DNA of 64,000 bases, from contig CAYUPL010000016.1 in the NCBI GenBank assembly GCA_964446655.1, forward strand, positions 1-64,000, read 5' to 3'. The stretch is from Desulfopila_A sp964446655 (lineage in GTDB: Bacteria; Desulfobacterota; Desulfobulbia; Desulfobulbales; Desulfocapsaceae). The first letter of the stretch is position 1. Every line of letters starts with the position of its first letter. A program made the position numbers and the translations under genes. The notes under the pieces were generated by a model. The model saw only the letters and a list, made by a program, of their open reading frames with translations, searched no databases and was not told the DNA's origin. Positions 45,460 through 54,135 of this stretch are shown piece by piece.

Positions 45460-46236
45460 ATGATGAGGCAGATATTGCTGGTGGAAGACAGTACCATGTT
45501 TGGCAGGCTTACCAAGGCAAAACTGGAAGCGGTTTTTGATGTTCCTGTGTATTGGGTCAAGACGCTGGCGGAGACTGTCGTAATTCTGGATATGGCGAAA
45601 AATGATTTCTCCATGGCCGTACTCGATGTTACTCTCCCCGACGCACCTCAAGGTGAAGTGATCGACGAGGTTGTCGGCCGAGGTATATCCGCTCTTGTGT
45701 TTACCAGTAATATCACGGAAGAAATCCGTAGCCTGGTCTGGTCGAAAAACGTGGCCGATTATATCCTTAAGGATGATCCTAATAGCCTTGACTATATGAT
45801 CATGGCCATGAGACGAATGGAAGGCAATGTTGATAATCTCATCCTGGTGGTGGACGACTCCGACGGTAAGCGTTCTTTTTTTTCTGAACTCCTCTATGTC
45901 CGGAAATACAGGGTCATCACCGCCAAAAATGGAGAAGAGGCCCTGGCTATTCTGCAGAAATACCCGGAAATCAAGCTTGTGGTGGTGCAATATTTTCTGC
46001 CCGATATGGATGGTTGGAGCTTCTGCCGCAGAGTGCGGGAAAAATTCAAACGAGACAAGCTTGCCATAGTAGGAGTTGTTGCAAGAGGCGGCAAGAATAT
46101 CGGCATACGCTTTATCAAAAGCGGCGCCACGGACTTTATCCTCGAGGATTCTTTTATGGTGGAAGAATTCTATTGTCGGGTGGATCAGTGTATCGAAATG
46201 ATCAATCTGTTTCAGATAAGCGGCAAAAACAGTTGA
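45460..46236 (+). CDS. Double-receiver response regulator without output domain
   Basis: A 258-residue protein with two receiver domains. The first (1-118) keeps the acidic pair VEDST and the phosphoacceptor in MAVLDVTLPD. The second (about 127-250) keeps VVDDSDGKRSFFSELL, but where the phosphoacceptor Asp is expected it reads VVVQYFLPDMDG, so Gln replaces Asp. No GGDEF, HD-GYP or DNA-binding domain follows: the chain ends shortly after IEMINLFQI, where diguanylate cyclases of similar build start their GGDEF domain. GAGGA upstream suits either of two adjacent ATG codons. Confidence 0.82.
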   Translation: MMRQILLVEDSTMFGRLTKAKLEAVFDVPVYWVKTLAETVVILDMAKNDFSMAVLDVTLPDAPQGEVIDEVVGRGISALVFTSNITEEIRSLVWSKNVADYILKDDPNSLDYMIMAMRRMEGNVDNLILVVDDSDGKRSFFSELLYVRKYRVITAKNGEEALAILQKYPEIKLVVVQYFLPDMDGWSFCRRVREKFKRDKLAIVGVVARGGKNIGIRFIKSGATDFILEDSFMVEEFYCRVDQCIEMINLFQISGKNS

Positions 46237-46244
46237 TGCTGAAT

Positions 46245-46262
46245 ACGGCACTTCTGTGCCGT
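46245..46262. terminator. Hairpin between convergent genes
   Basis: ACGGCAC-TTCT-GTGCCGT forms a seven-pair stem between the convergent receiver gene and the nap operon. No clear T run on either side, so a terminator role is only possible. Confidence 0.35.
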
Positions 46263-46284
46263 TGCTCGTTGATAGCTGTTTGTA

Positions 46285-47520
46285 TTACGGATCCTTGAAA
46301 AGGTTGTCTCTTTCGTACCTCTCTTCAATGATAAGTGCCGCCCGGATAAGAAACGTGACAACCGTCAGGCCGAGGCAAAAAATGCCGACGGTGACCGACA
46401 GCTCCACCCAAGTGGGCAGGTAGTCGACCACTTCACCTAGCGGCGACGGAATCAGGCCCGGCACAATCAGTCCAATTCCCTTTTCCATCCAGATAGCGAT
46501 AAAGAGAAAGCCGGAGGCGGGTAGCAGGATCTTAGGGTTGTTTTTACCGGGATTCAAAGCCAGTACCAGTGTGGCGATGATATTGACACCGATGGATGTC
46601 CATATCCAGGGAACCAGGGCGTTATGGCCGTCCAGACCGAAGAACAGATAGACGGCCGAAATGGAATGGTGCGTGGTAAAATAGAACTCTTTGAAAACTT
46701 CGGAAAGGAGCATGATAAGGTTGATTATGGCGGAAACGACGATGATAAGGCGCAGCTTGTTAAAGACTTTTTTGTCAATTTTATATTCGGTGACATTGTG
46801 GATGATGGCGAGTATCAACGTGATCAGTGCCGGACCGGCGGCAAAGGCCGAGGCAAGAAATCGCGGTCCCATGAGCGGGTTGTTCCAGAAAGGTCTTGCC
46901 GGCAGCCCCTGGTAGAGAAAAGCGGTAACCATGTGAATGGAAAAGGCCCAGAAGATTGAGAGGATAACAAAGGGACGATAGAGTTTTTCATTCGCCTCTC
47001 TATTATGGTAGTGGTGGTACAGAATATACATAGGCACCAGGGCGTTGAGCAGGAGATAGCCGTTCAGCACCAGCACGTCCCAGGCCAGAATTGAAGAGGG
47101 AAAATTGAAGACCCCGATACCGGGAATAAGATGCCAGGCCTGCAGTGGTCCCCCGAGATCGACAAAAATAAAGGCAAGGCACATCACCAGGGCACCGACG
47201 GCCACTCCTTCACCGATGATGACGACCCGATGAAATTCCGGATCGTGAAAGACATAGGCCGGCAGAATCAGCATAACTGCCGCTGCCGCCACTCCGACCA
47301 GAAAGGTGAAGTTGGAAATATAAAACCCCCAGCTGACAATGTCGTTCATTCCGGTTACGGCAAGTCCGTGTCGTGCCTGCACGGAATAAGCATATATTCC
47401 AAGGAGCATACCGGCGATCAGGATGAGGCGGTAGATCTGCAGAGCGGCTCCGCCCTGGAGATTCCATCGTATAACGTCAAAAAGAAAGGGACGAAAACCT
47501 TTGCTTGGTGTTGGTTCCAT
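46285..47520 (-). CDS. NrfD/PsrC-type integral membrane quinol-interacting subunit
   Basis: A 411-residue membrane protein of the NrfD family, about nine to ten hydrophobic helices, which in relatives exchanges electrons with the quinone pool. Seen: FNFPSSILAWDVLVLNGYLLLN, FWAFSIHMVTAFLYQGLPARPFWN and PRFLASAFAAGPALITLI, typical of the family. It is the last gene of the nap operon and follows a NrfC-like Fe-S subunit, so together they likely replace NapC or NapGH as the menaquinol oxidase of nitrate reduction. Confidence 0.9.
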   Translation of the reverse strand: MEPTPSKGFRPFLFDVIRWNLQGGAALQIYRLILIAGMLLGIYAYSVQARHGLAVTGMNDIVSWGFYISNFTFLVGVAAAAVMLILPAYVFHDPEFHRVVIIGEGVAVGALVMCLAFIFVDLGGPLQAWHLIPGIGVFNFPSSILAWDVLVLNGYLLLNALVPMYILYHHYHNREANEKLYRPFVILSIFWAFSIHMVTAFLYQGLPARPFWNNPLMGPRFLASAFAAGPALITLILAIIHNVTEYKIDKKVFNKLRLIIVVSAIINLIMLLSEVFKEFYFTTHHSISAVYLFFGLDGHNALVPWIWTSIGVNIIATLVLALNPGKNNPKILLPASGFLFIAIWMEKGIGLIVPGLIPSPLGEVVDYLPTWVELSVTVGIFCLGLTVVTFLIRAALIIEERYERDNLFKDP

Positions 47521-47586
47521 GGAAGTACCTGCGTGTAAAAGGTTGCCTGTTAACCGATCAATGGTGTTGTTCTCCGGCGGGTCCGA

Positions 47587-48525
47587 TCAGTCGATGAAAT
47601 ACCAGAACTTCGGATCCGTGCCCAATTCTTCCCGCATCCGGAAGACTTTTTTGTTTTTGAGGACAAAGCGGATTTCACTATCCGGATCAAGCAGATTGCC
47701 GAATACGCGAGCGCCGGTGGGACATGCTTCGACGCAGGCAGGCAGTCTTCCCGCCCTGGTCCGCTGAATGCAGAACGTGCATTTTTCCATTTTTCCTTTG
47801 GGGCGAATTCTATTGCCGAGATAATGCTGGACCGGATTGACCTCTTCTGCCGGGATATGGGGCTTGCCCCAGTTGAATCTGCGGCCGTAATAGGGACAAG
47901 CCGCCTGACAGTAACGGCAGCCGATACACCACTCATAATCCACTACGACGATGCCGTCGGGTTCCTGCCAGGTGGCCTTGGTGGGACAGGCCTTGGTGCA
48001 TGGCGCGTTTTCGCAGTGGAAACATTGAGTTGCCATGTAAAATTTGTTTTCCACCGGAACCTCATGATAATATTTGCCGTTGCCGGCGGCGGGATCAAGT
48101 TGGCCCGGCTCCATCTCAAAAACCCGGATATATTGCGTGTTGGTTCGGCGATCAAGGTTGTTTTCTTTGACACAGGCGGTAACACACTCCATGAAGCCTT
48201 CGCATCGTGTCACATTGAAGGCATAACCGAACAGGACATTTTCTCGCGGTGGGCTGGTGCCTATCTGAACATCGTGGCCATGCTGCAGTTTAGCGAGTCT
48301 TTCCAGTCGAGCTACGGTTTCCTCTTTTTCTTCCTGGGTCATCAAACGGTAGTTTTTTTTGAAAAACTCCTGCCACTTCAGCTGCAGTGTTTCAGCAGAG
48401 GTGTTACTGATATCGGGTATACAGCCGGTTGTCAGTGCGGCACTTCCTGCTGCTGCCACGATTGAAAGGCCTTTGAGAAAATCTCTGCGGCTGCCGCGTC
48501 TCTTGGTAGTTCTGTCTTTTGCCAT
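47587..48525 (-). CDS. Tat-exported 4Fe-4S ferredoxin-type subunit (NrfC/DsrO-like)
   Basis: A 312-residue periplasmic Fe-S protein. A twin-arginine signal RRDFLKGLS lies at 13-21 with a hydrophobic stretch after it. Four cluster motifs can be traced: CEGFMECVTAC, CFHCENAPCTKACP, CIGCRYCQAACPYYGRRFNW and CTFCIQRTRAGRLPACVEACPTGAR. The pattern is that of NrfC/DmsB-type subunits, which wire an NrfD membrane protein to periplasmic redox partners. The long insert before the first cluster, about 75 residues, is atypical. Confidence 0.9.
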   Translation of the reverse strand: MAKDRTTKRRGSRRDFLKGLSIVAAAGSAALTTGCIPDISNTSAETLQLKWQEFFKKNYRLMTQEEKEETVARLERLAKLQHGHDVQIGTSPPRENVLFGYAFNVTRCEGFMECVTACVKENNLDRRTNTQYIRVFEMEPGQLDPAAGNGKYYHEVPVENKFYMATQCFHCENAPCTKACPTKATWQEPDGIVVVDYEWCIGCRYCQAACPYYGRRFNWGKPHIPAEEVNPVQHYLGNRIRPKGKMEKCTFCIQRTRAGRLPACVEACPTGARVFGNLLDPDSEIRFVLKNKKVFRMREELGTDPKFWYFID

Positions 48526-48563
48526 AGCTTTTTACCTGTATGGGAAACCTCTTAGCCTTGCTG

Positions 48564-49190
48564 CTACGGTATCTCCGGTGAGTATGTCACCGGGAAACGT
48601 TTTTCAAAGCGGGGCGAATGCGGATCGTGGCAGCTGACACAATTCAGAATGACCCGCTGCCCTGCCCAAAACTTGACCCTTTTACCGTGCGCACCGCCAA
48701 GCCAGTCTTTTTTCTGGCGGAAATGGCACTGGCCGCAGAGTTGGTAGCTGTGGTTGAAATCAATGGTTTTACCTTTCTTGTCTTCGAGGAAATTTCTATT
48801 ATCCTGAGAATGGCAGTCAATACAGGCCAGGGCTCCGGGCCGGCCATGGTTCAAGCTGATATTGCCGTGAGTAAGTTCGGCGCTGTTGTGCACCATGACC
48901 GGCTTATCGGTATGACAACCACTGCAGGGATAGCGTTCCATTTCCATTTTCCGTGCCGTAACCTGGAAGGTTCCGCCCTGGTAGCGCTCATGAGCTGCAA
49001 CCGTTTCCCCGATCACCGGTAAAACGCCCTCAATCGATGTTTCGTCATAGGGGGCATTGGCCTGGTCGATAGTTGCCATTATCGAGTCGCTGGAAGAGGC
49101 CCTCGCTGTCGGTGGGATGGCCTCCATACTAAGGCAGAGCATTGCACCAATGCAGAAGAGAAAACTGTTCAGGTTGCAAAATGATTTCAT
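48564..49190 (-). CDS. Tetrahaem cytochrome c
   Basis: A 208-residue periplasmic cytochrome with a signal peptide ending near ARA (residue 31) and four CxxCH haem sites at 89, 123, 152 and 184. Extra histidines (HDPHSP, AAHERY) may be distal ligands. Its ATG overlaps the stop of the upstream NapB-like gene by four bases; a longer frame is rejected. In this operon it likely carries electrons from the NrfCD module to the NapA side. It is not NapC/NrfH, which would keep an uncleaved N-terminal anchor. Confidence 0.87.
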   Translation of the reverse strand: MKSFCNLNSFLFCIGAMLCLSMEAIPPTARASSSDSIMATIDQANAPYDETSIEGVLPVIGETVAAHERYQGGTFQVTARKMEMERYPCSGCHTDKPVMVHNSAELTHGNISLNHGRPGALACIDCHSQDNRNFLEDKKGKTIDFNHSYQLCGQCHFRQKKDWLGGAHGKRVKFWAGQRVILNCVSCHDPHSPRFEKRFPVTYSPEIP

Positions 49191-49867
49191 GGCGTATCCC
49201 GGGTGTGCTCTTTTCTGGTGAACACCTTCATCTGTTCCGTCTGTAGCAGCACCATATGACATTGTCTGCAGTTTCCTCTGGCGGAATGTTCAACCCGTAT
49301 TTCCACTACGGCGCCTGGGCCGGTATGGCAGCTGACACAATTCTCGCGGAGCTGCAGGGCGTGCGGGATGACGGGAGGAGATCCGCCCAGGGCCGAAACT
49401 CCAAGTCGCGGTGGAGCAAGAGATTGCCAATCATGCGGCACAAAGGCTTGGTCGGTTTCAGGTTGCGGCACATGGCACTGACGACATGATTCTTCTTCCG
49501 GGTGGGGAGTAAGAGGAATAAACTTGGCATGTTCCGGACTGAAACCGCCCTTGGCATGGCAGGAGAGGCAGTCTGGAGCCGTTTCACTGAAGGACGGCTC
49601 AACCGGATGCGGAATGCGCGGCGGAGCGCCGGGATACTGGCGCAGACTGTAATATTGCGCCAGATTGCGATCTCCGGAATCAGCCGACATGTAGCTCAGC
49701 GGTGTGCTGTCGTAGCTCTGGAAGATTTTTTGACCCTGCGAGTCGAAGCTCATGTCGGCGGAGGTCGCCGTCCGGGTATCGGAAAACAGTAACCAGCCGC
49801 CGCCCAACAGGGACGCAGCAAGCAGTACTGCTGCACCGCTGCGATATAGGGCTTGTCTTTTCATCAT
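49187..49867 (-). CDS. Tetrahaem NapB-like cytochrome with tandem NapB-type halves
   Basis: A 226-residue cytochrome with an N-terminal hydrophobic signal or anchor (residues 10-28) and CxxCH sites at 100, 128, 177 and 200. Residues 79-135 match NapB closely: PGAPPRIPHPV, first haem CLSCH, then CRQCHVPQ. Residues 161-204 repeat the same plan: GGSPPVIPHAL, CVSCH, CRQCHM. NapB is normally dihaem, so this looks like a duplicated NapB in one chain. It follows napA directly with a four-base overlap (ATGA), where napB belongs. Confidence 0.85.
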   Translation of the reverse strand: MMKRQALYRSGAAVLLAASLLGGGWLLFSDTRTATSADMSFDSQGQKIFQSYDSTPLSYMSADSGDRNLAQYYSLRQYPGAPPRIPHPVEPSFSETAPDCLSCHAKGGFSPEHAKFIPLTPHPEEESCRQCHVPQPETDQAFVPHDWQSLAPPRLGVSALGGSPPVIPHALQLRENCVSCHTGPGAVVEIRVEHSARGNCRQCHMVLLQTEQMKVFTRKEHTRDTP

Positions 49868-52182
49868 GCTTTCTCCACGTTAACGGCACATTTTTTATAA
49901 TCAGGCTGTTTCGAAATGGGACAGAATGCATCAAGGGTCACCTCGTTGATGAGAAAACTCTCATCAAAAAAGGGTACAAAGACTTGGCCCCGCGGGGGGA
50001 TGCCGCGTCCTCGAAGTGACACCGGCATCGTCAGGGTGCCGCGACGCGAGGAGATCTTTACCATTTCTCCATCAACCACACCTAAATCGGCGGCGTCGGC
50101 TGGGTTGAGTTCCACGTAGGAGCTGGGGACTGAATTATGCAGAACAGGAACACGTCTGGTCATTGAGCCGGTGTGCCAGTGTTCCAGAACACGTCCGGTG
50201 TTCAACCAGAAGGGGTAGTCCTGATCAGGTGATTCCGCAGCCGGTTCATAGGGTCGGGCCCAGATCCAGGCGCGTTGATCTTTTTTGCCGTAGAAATGAA
50301 AATCATCACCTGAGGTGCAGGCGGGATCGTATTCGGCATTGTAGCGCCAGCGGGTCTCTTTGCCGTTGACGAAAGGCCATTGCACTCCCGATCGCTGCCG
50401 TAGAACGGAATAGGGAGCCATTTCATGTTTCGGGCCTGTATGAAAACGGCGATATTCTTCCCAGATTTTCTCAATATAGTTATCCCGGGACCAGGGGAAC
50501 TGTTTTTCGTAACCAAGTCTTTTGGCAACCTCGATGATCTGCCAGGTATCGCACATGGCCTCTCCCGGAGGATCGAGGATTTGTTCGAAATGCTGCGTCC
50601 TCCTTTCGGAATTGCCGTAGAAGCCCTCCTGCTCAACCCACATGGCGGCAGGGAGAATGACGTCGGCAATATCTGTTGTCGGGGTGGGGTAGACATCCGA
50701 GACCACGATAAAACGGTCATCTTTCTGCGCCCCGTCTCGGTAGCGCTGCAGGTTTGGCATGGTGACCATCGGGTTGGTCACCTGAATCCAGATAAAGCGA
50801 ATATCGCCCCGATCCAGAGCGCGGAACATTTCCACGGTATGATAGGTTGGTTTTGGATCGACGGCGCCGGATGGAAGATCCCAGATTTCTTCAGCCATGG
50901 CCCTGTCTTTTTCATTGGCGACAACACCGTGTGGTAAGGCGTGGGTCAGAGTGCCGACTTCACGGACCGTTCCGCAGGCACTCGGCTGGCCGGTCAGGGA
51001 GAAGGGACTGTTGCCGGGAGTGGAGATTTTGCCGACCAGCAGGTGGATATTGTAGACCAGGTTGTTGATCCAGGTGCCACGGGTGTGCTGATTCATGCCC
51101 ATGCACCAGAACGAGGTGACTTTTTTGGCAGGGTCGCCATAGAGAGCGGCAAGATATTTGATGTCGGTTGCGGCAACGCCCGAAATCTTTTCCACCTTTT
51201 CAGGTGTGTAGTCCTCGAGAAACTGCTGATACTCAGCAAAGGTGATGGGTTCCGCCTGGTCGGTAAACTGAAAATGATCTTCCGTGCCGTAGCCTATGTT
51301 GGTTTTGCCCTTATGAAAGGAGACATGTTTATCGATGAAATCCCGGTTGATCCAGCCGTTCTTGATAATTTCGTGGCAGATGGCGTTGGCTACGGCCAGA
51401 TCGGTTTGCGGTTTAAAGAGAATAGATCTGTCCGAGGCCTGGCTGCTCCTGGTGGTGCGGGTGGCGAAGTCGATAATGGTAACGTTGCTTTTTCGTTTCC
51501 GATTGGCGAGCATGCGCGAGAACAGTACGGGGTGCATTTCCGCCATGTTGTTACCCCAGGTGATGAAGACGTCGGCATGGTCGATGTCCTCATAACATCC
51601 CATGGGTTCATCAAGTCCGAAACTGGTCATGAACCCGGTTACCGCGCTCGCCATACAGAGCCGGGCATTTGCTTCGACATTATTGGTGCCGAGACAGCCT
51701 TTGAAGAGTTTGGAGGCGACATAACCGTCTGGTATGGTCCATTGTCCCGAGCCATAGATGGCCACAGCATCTTTGCCGTCTGTGGCGACGGTCTCCTCAA
51801 TTTTTGCCGAGATCAGATCCAGGGCCTCGTGCATGGGAACTTCGACCATTTCACCATTACGGCGCACCTTGGCCGTGGTCAGTCGGTCTTTGCCGTAGAG
51901 GGCCTGGATGGAATGGTATCCCTTCACACAGCACAGCCCTTTATTGACGCTGCAGTTCGGATCGCCTTTGACTGCCACCGCTCTGCCGTCGGAAACGCCT
52001 ATCAGAAGACCACATCCTGTACCGCAGAAGCGGCATGGCGATTTTTTCCAGGAAAGTATTCCGGGCGCTCCCTGCTGCCTGGTCCAGTCGGCAAAAGAAA
52101 TACCCGGAAAGAGTGATTGCGCTGTTGCCATGGCACTGGATGCTGCAGCGTATTTAATGAAAGTTCGTCGGTCGAGTTTCAT
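49864..52182 (-). CDS. napA: Periplasmic nitrate reductase catalytic subunit
   Basis: Molybdenum bis-MGD enzyme, 772 residues, reducing nitrate to nitrite in the periplasm. Seen: Tat signal RRTFIKYAA from residue 5; the 4Fe-4S site beginning CRFCGTGC (Cys50, 53 and 57), with the fourth ligand at 84 or 85; and the Mo ligand Cys176 in NARLCMASAV. The length lies nearer the monomeric Desulfovibrio-type NapA than the longer enterobacterial one. A formate dehydrogenase is unlikely given napD upstream and a NapB-like gene downstream. The ATG at 52182 follows GAGGTGACC; a form 15 residues longer would place a foreign segment before the Tat signal. Confidence 0.95.
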   Translation of the reverse strand: MKLDRRTFIKYAAASSAMATAQSLFPGISFADWTRQQGAPGILSWKKSPCRFCGTGCGLLIGVSDGRAVAVKGDPNCSVNKGLCCVKGYHSIQALYGKDRLTTAKVRRNGEMVEVPMHEALDLISAKIEETVATDGKDAVAIYGSGQWTIPDGYVASKLFKGCLGTNNVEANARLCMASAVTGFMTSFGLDEPMGCYEDIDHADVFITWGNNMAEMHPVLFSRMLANRKRKSNVTIIDFATRTTRSSQASDRSILFKPQTDLAVANAICHEIIKNGWINRDFIDKHVSFHKGKTNIGYGTEDHFQFTDQAEPITFAEYQQFLEDYTPEKVEKISGVAATDIKYLAALYGDPAKKVTSFWCMGMNQHTRGTWINNLVYNIHLLVGKISTPGNSPFSLTGQPSACGTVREVGTLTHALPHGVVANEKDRAMAEEIWDLPSGAVDPKPTYHTVEMFRALDRGDIRFIWIQVTNPMVTMPNLQRYRDGAQKDDRFIVVSDVYPTPTTDIADVILPAAMWVEQEGFYGNSERRTQHFEQILDPPGEAMCDTWQIIEVAKRLGYEKQFPWSRDNYIEKIWEEYRRFHTGPKHEMAPYSVLRQRSGVQWPFVNGKETRWRYNAEYDPACTSGDDFHFYGKKDQRAWIWARPYEPAAESPDQDYPFWLNTGRVLEHWHTGSMTRRVPVLHNSVPSSYVELNPADAADLGVVDGEMVKISSRRGTLTMPVSLRGRGIPPRGQVFVPFFDESFLINEVTLDAFCPISKQPDYKKCAVNVEKA

Positions 52183-52204
52183 GGTCACCTCATGGTTTAT
52201 CGGT

Positions 52205-52438
52205 TTAGAAAATATCGCTGTGGCCAAAGGTCATGCTGAGAGACTGCAGAGAATCCAGCCCATGTAACTTCTGTTGCAGGGCTTTTTCTTCAGGGGCGTT
52301 GGGGGTGTCTGTCACCAGAACGAGAACATTTTCGTTTTCGGCTGTGATCACTTCACAATACGGCAGTGCGTTTAAATCAGCGCTAAGCTGTTGCAGCGCA
52401 CCCTGCTTTGGTATTGCCAGGTATCCAAAAATAGGCAT
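52205..52438 (-). CDS. napD: NapD, chaperone for NapA maturation
   Basis: Small cytoplasmic protein, 77 residues, of the NapD family, which binds the Tat signal of NapA until the cofactor is in place. The ferredoxin-like fold pattern is visible: FGYLAIPKQGALQQLSADLNALP, then CEVITAENENVLVLVTDTPN, then ALQQKLHGLDSLQSLSMTFGH. It heads the operon, 22 bases before napA, with an AGGAG ribosome site. The sequence alone is short; context raises confidence. Confidence 0.85.
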   Translation of the reverse strand: MPIFGYLAIPKQGALQQLSADLNALPYCEVITAENENVLVLVTDTPNAPEEKALQQKLHGLDSLQSLSMTFGHSDIF

Positions 52439-52887
52439 TTGTTCTCCTTGTCGGGGCGGATTTCGTGACCAAAAACAGCCTTTGTGAAAAAAAGCAGAAC
52501 CTTTGAGGCAATATGAAGAACAGGGGACTGCTCGCTATCCATCCGATGGGGTTCTGCTGACGGCGGAGTTTTGTTTGTTCATCTGCAGTGAAGATCTCGG
52601 CGAAATGCGTCCGAGTAACTTTAGTGTAGCATATTCTGATGGGAGTTTTTTGACTTAAATCAAAAAAAGGAAAAAAGATGTCTCCTCGTTTTCAGGCCCC
52701 TTCTCTGAACCATGATGAAGGTAGTGTGATGGTGCCGGAGCAGTCTGCTGCACCCGACGTCGGGTCGACATCTCTCGAAATTCAAGGGATGTAACCCGCT
52801 GTCTACTGACAATCGTCTATCTGCTTCATACAGTGACAGCAAGAGAGAAAAGAATGTATGGCGCACGTTCTCCCCTTGAGGTACACA
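52439..52887. other. Divergent intergenic region between napD and a secreted-protein gene
   Basis: 449 bases without a gene. It holds the FNR/CRP-like promoter of the nap operon (52623-52663). No RNA gene was recognised. The nap transcript would have a leader of roughly 180 bases. Confidence 0.5.
52623..52663 (-). promoter_or_regulatory. FNR/CRP-family box and nap promoter
   Basis: The box at 52650-52663 reads on the minus strand TTGAT-TTAA-GTCAA, one base from the perfect FNR consensus TTGAT-N4-ATCAA. A -10-like TACACT lies at 52623-52628, which puts the box centre near -41, the class II activator position. Control by an FNR/Dnr-type regulator in response to anoxia or nitrogen oxides is inferred. 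Confidence 0.7.
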
Positions 52888-53400
52888 ATGAAACAGCAGA
52901 CAATAGTGAACAGAGGAAATATTTATGGAAAGAAAAAGCGGTCTCTTCTCGGCGTGATTCGACTCTTCCCGGTGTTCTTTTTCTTCGCTTTTTTTCTGCC
53001 CTGTACTGCGTTGCCGGGAACCGAAAGATTCACTCTTGAGTATGGCGACGGTCAATTCAGAGGGCATCGCGATGGAACCAGGATATATTTAAAAAAGACC
53101 CTGAAAGAGCATTATGCCGAGGTGGATGTTTCCAGCTATCGTCTCCGCAAGGTGATTCTGGTAGCCTGGAGCAAAAACACTACGGCAAGTGTCCAGTTGC
53201 GGGTTGGTCCGGAAATGAGCAGTATATACAATGTGGACAGGCGTAAACCCGAGAGGTTGAGAAAAGGAGGCCATTCTCATACCTCCATTGCCATCGAAAA
53301 TCCTTTTTACGAAAGCTGGGGACCGTGGCAACTGCTTCTTCATGGGGATATAGCTCTACGGCAGGTGGTGCTGGAGGTCGAAAAAAGAGATCCCGGTTAG
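52888..53400 (+). CDS. Secreted or membrane-anchored protein of unknown function
   Basis: A 170-residue protein. After a basic N-terminus (YGKKKRSLLG) comes a hydrophobic signal-like segment LFPVFFFFAFFLPCTALPG. The mature part is rich in beta-type alternation and basic residues (HYAEVDVSSYRLRKVILVAWSK). I do not recognise the family. The start at 52888 follows GAGG; a form ten residues longer is possible. Transcribed away from the nap operon. Confidence 0.6.
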   Translation: MKQQTIVNRGNIYGKKKRSLLGVIRLFPVFFFFAFFLPCTALPGTERFTLEYGDGQFRGHRDGTRIYLKKTLKEHYAEVDVSSYRLRKVILVAWSKNTTASVQLRVGPEMSSIYNVDRRKPERLRKGGHSHTSIAIENPFYESWGPWQLLLHGDIALRQVVLEVEKRDPG

Positions 53401-53627
53401 TCTGGTTGGGCGCCGCAGGTGAACAGTGTGCGTCGTCATTGGGCTACTGCCACCTCTGCGGTTTTTCTGTGACGCGGAGGGGAAAGTAGGTGAATCCAGA
53501 TCAGATTGTTTTGTGCGAGTGGTTCTTGACAGATACCGCTTAGGCGTTAGAGTTGCAACGGTGTAATGGGTATTTATAAGCCACAAGAGGCTTTTGAAAG
53601 AAATAACGTTTACTTATGGAGGAACAG

Positions 53628-54086
53628 ATGAAATCGATCACATTAATGCTGGCTTTGATGATGGCATTACTGGCGACATCCTGTGCTAATGTCGACATGA
53701 ATAAAGGACAACAGGGGGCTCTTGGCGGGGCGGCGGGTGGCGCTCTGCTCGGCCAGGCAATCGGCAGAAGCACGGAGGCTACACTTATCGGTGCAGCGGT
53801 TGGGACCATGCTGGGGTATATTGTCGGCAATGAGATGGATAAATTTGACCGACGGGAACTGAATCATACCTATGAATTCGGTCGTTCAGGACAGGCTACT
53901 TCCTGGCAGAATCCGGACAGCGGCAATGTTTACCAGGTGACACCTCAGCCTGCCTATACCAGCCCGAGGAACCCGCAGAGGCCATGCCGGCAGGCCGAGA
54001 TACTGGCCACAATTGATGGACGAACAGAAAAAACCTACACCACTGCCTGCAGGAATGCAGAAGGTCAGTGGGTGTTGCAAAATTGA
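53628..54086 (+). CDS. Glycine-zipper 2TM-domain lipoprotein
   Basis: A 152-residue envelope lipoprotein. The signal ends in a lipobox-like LLATSC. Glycine-zipper repeats follow at about 30-67 (GGAAGGALLGQAIG, then LIGAAVGTMLGYIVGNEMD), the hallmark of the family. The C-terminal half has paired cysteines and resembles the surface-antigen-like part of Gly-zipper 17-kDa proteins (PCRQAEILATIDGRTEKTYTTAC). GGAGGAA precedes the ATG at 53628. The family often appears in envelope stress or biogenesis. Confidence 0.85.
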   Translation: MKSITLMLALMMALLATSCANVDMNKGQQGALGGAAGGALLGQAIGRSTEATLIGAAVGTMLGYIVGNEMDKFDRRELNHTYEFGRSGQATSWQNPDSGNVYQVTPQPAYTSPRNPQRPCRQAEILATIDGRTEKTYTTACRNAEGQWVLQN

Positions 54087-54135
54087 AAGTGTTTGATCTT
54101 CGCTTCCTGGTAGAAATGCCGGGAAGCGCTTCCTC

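Noticed and set aside
45346..46251. A 301-codon minus-strand frame opposite the double-receiver gene
   Set aside because: No motifs; the plus-strand frame has two clear receiver domains and a ribosome site.
50941..52116. A 391-codon plus-strand frame opposite napA
   Set aside because: Antisense shadow of napA; no ribosome site or recognisable domain.
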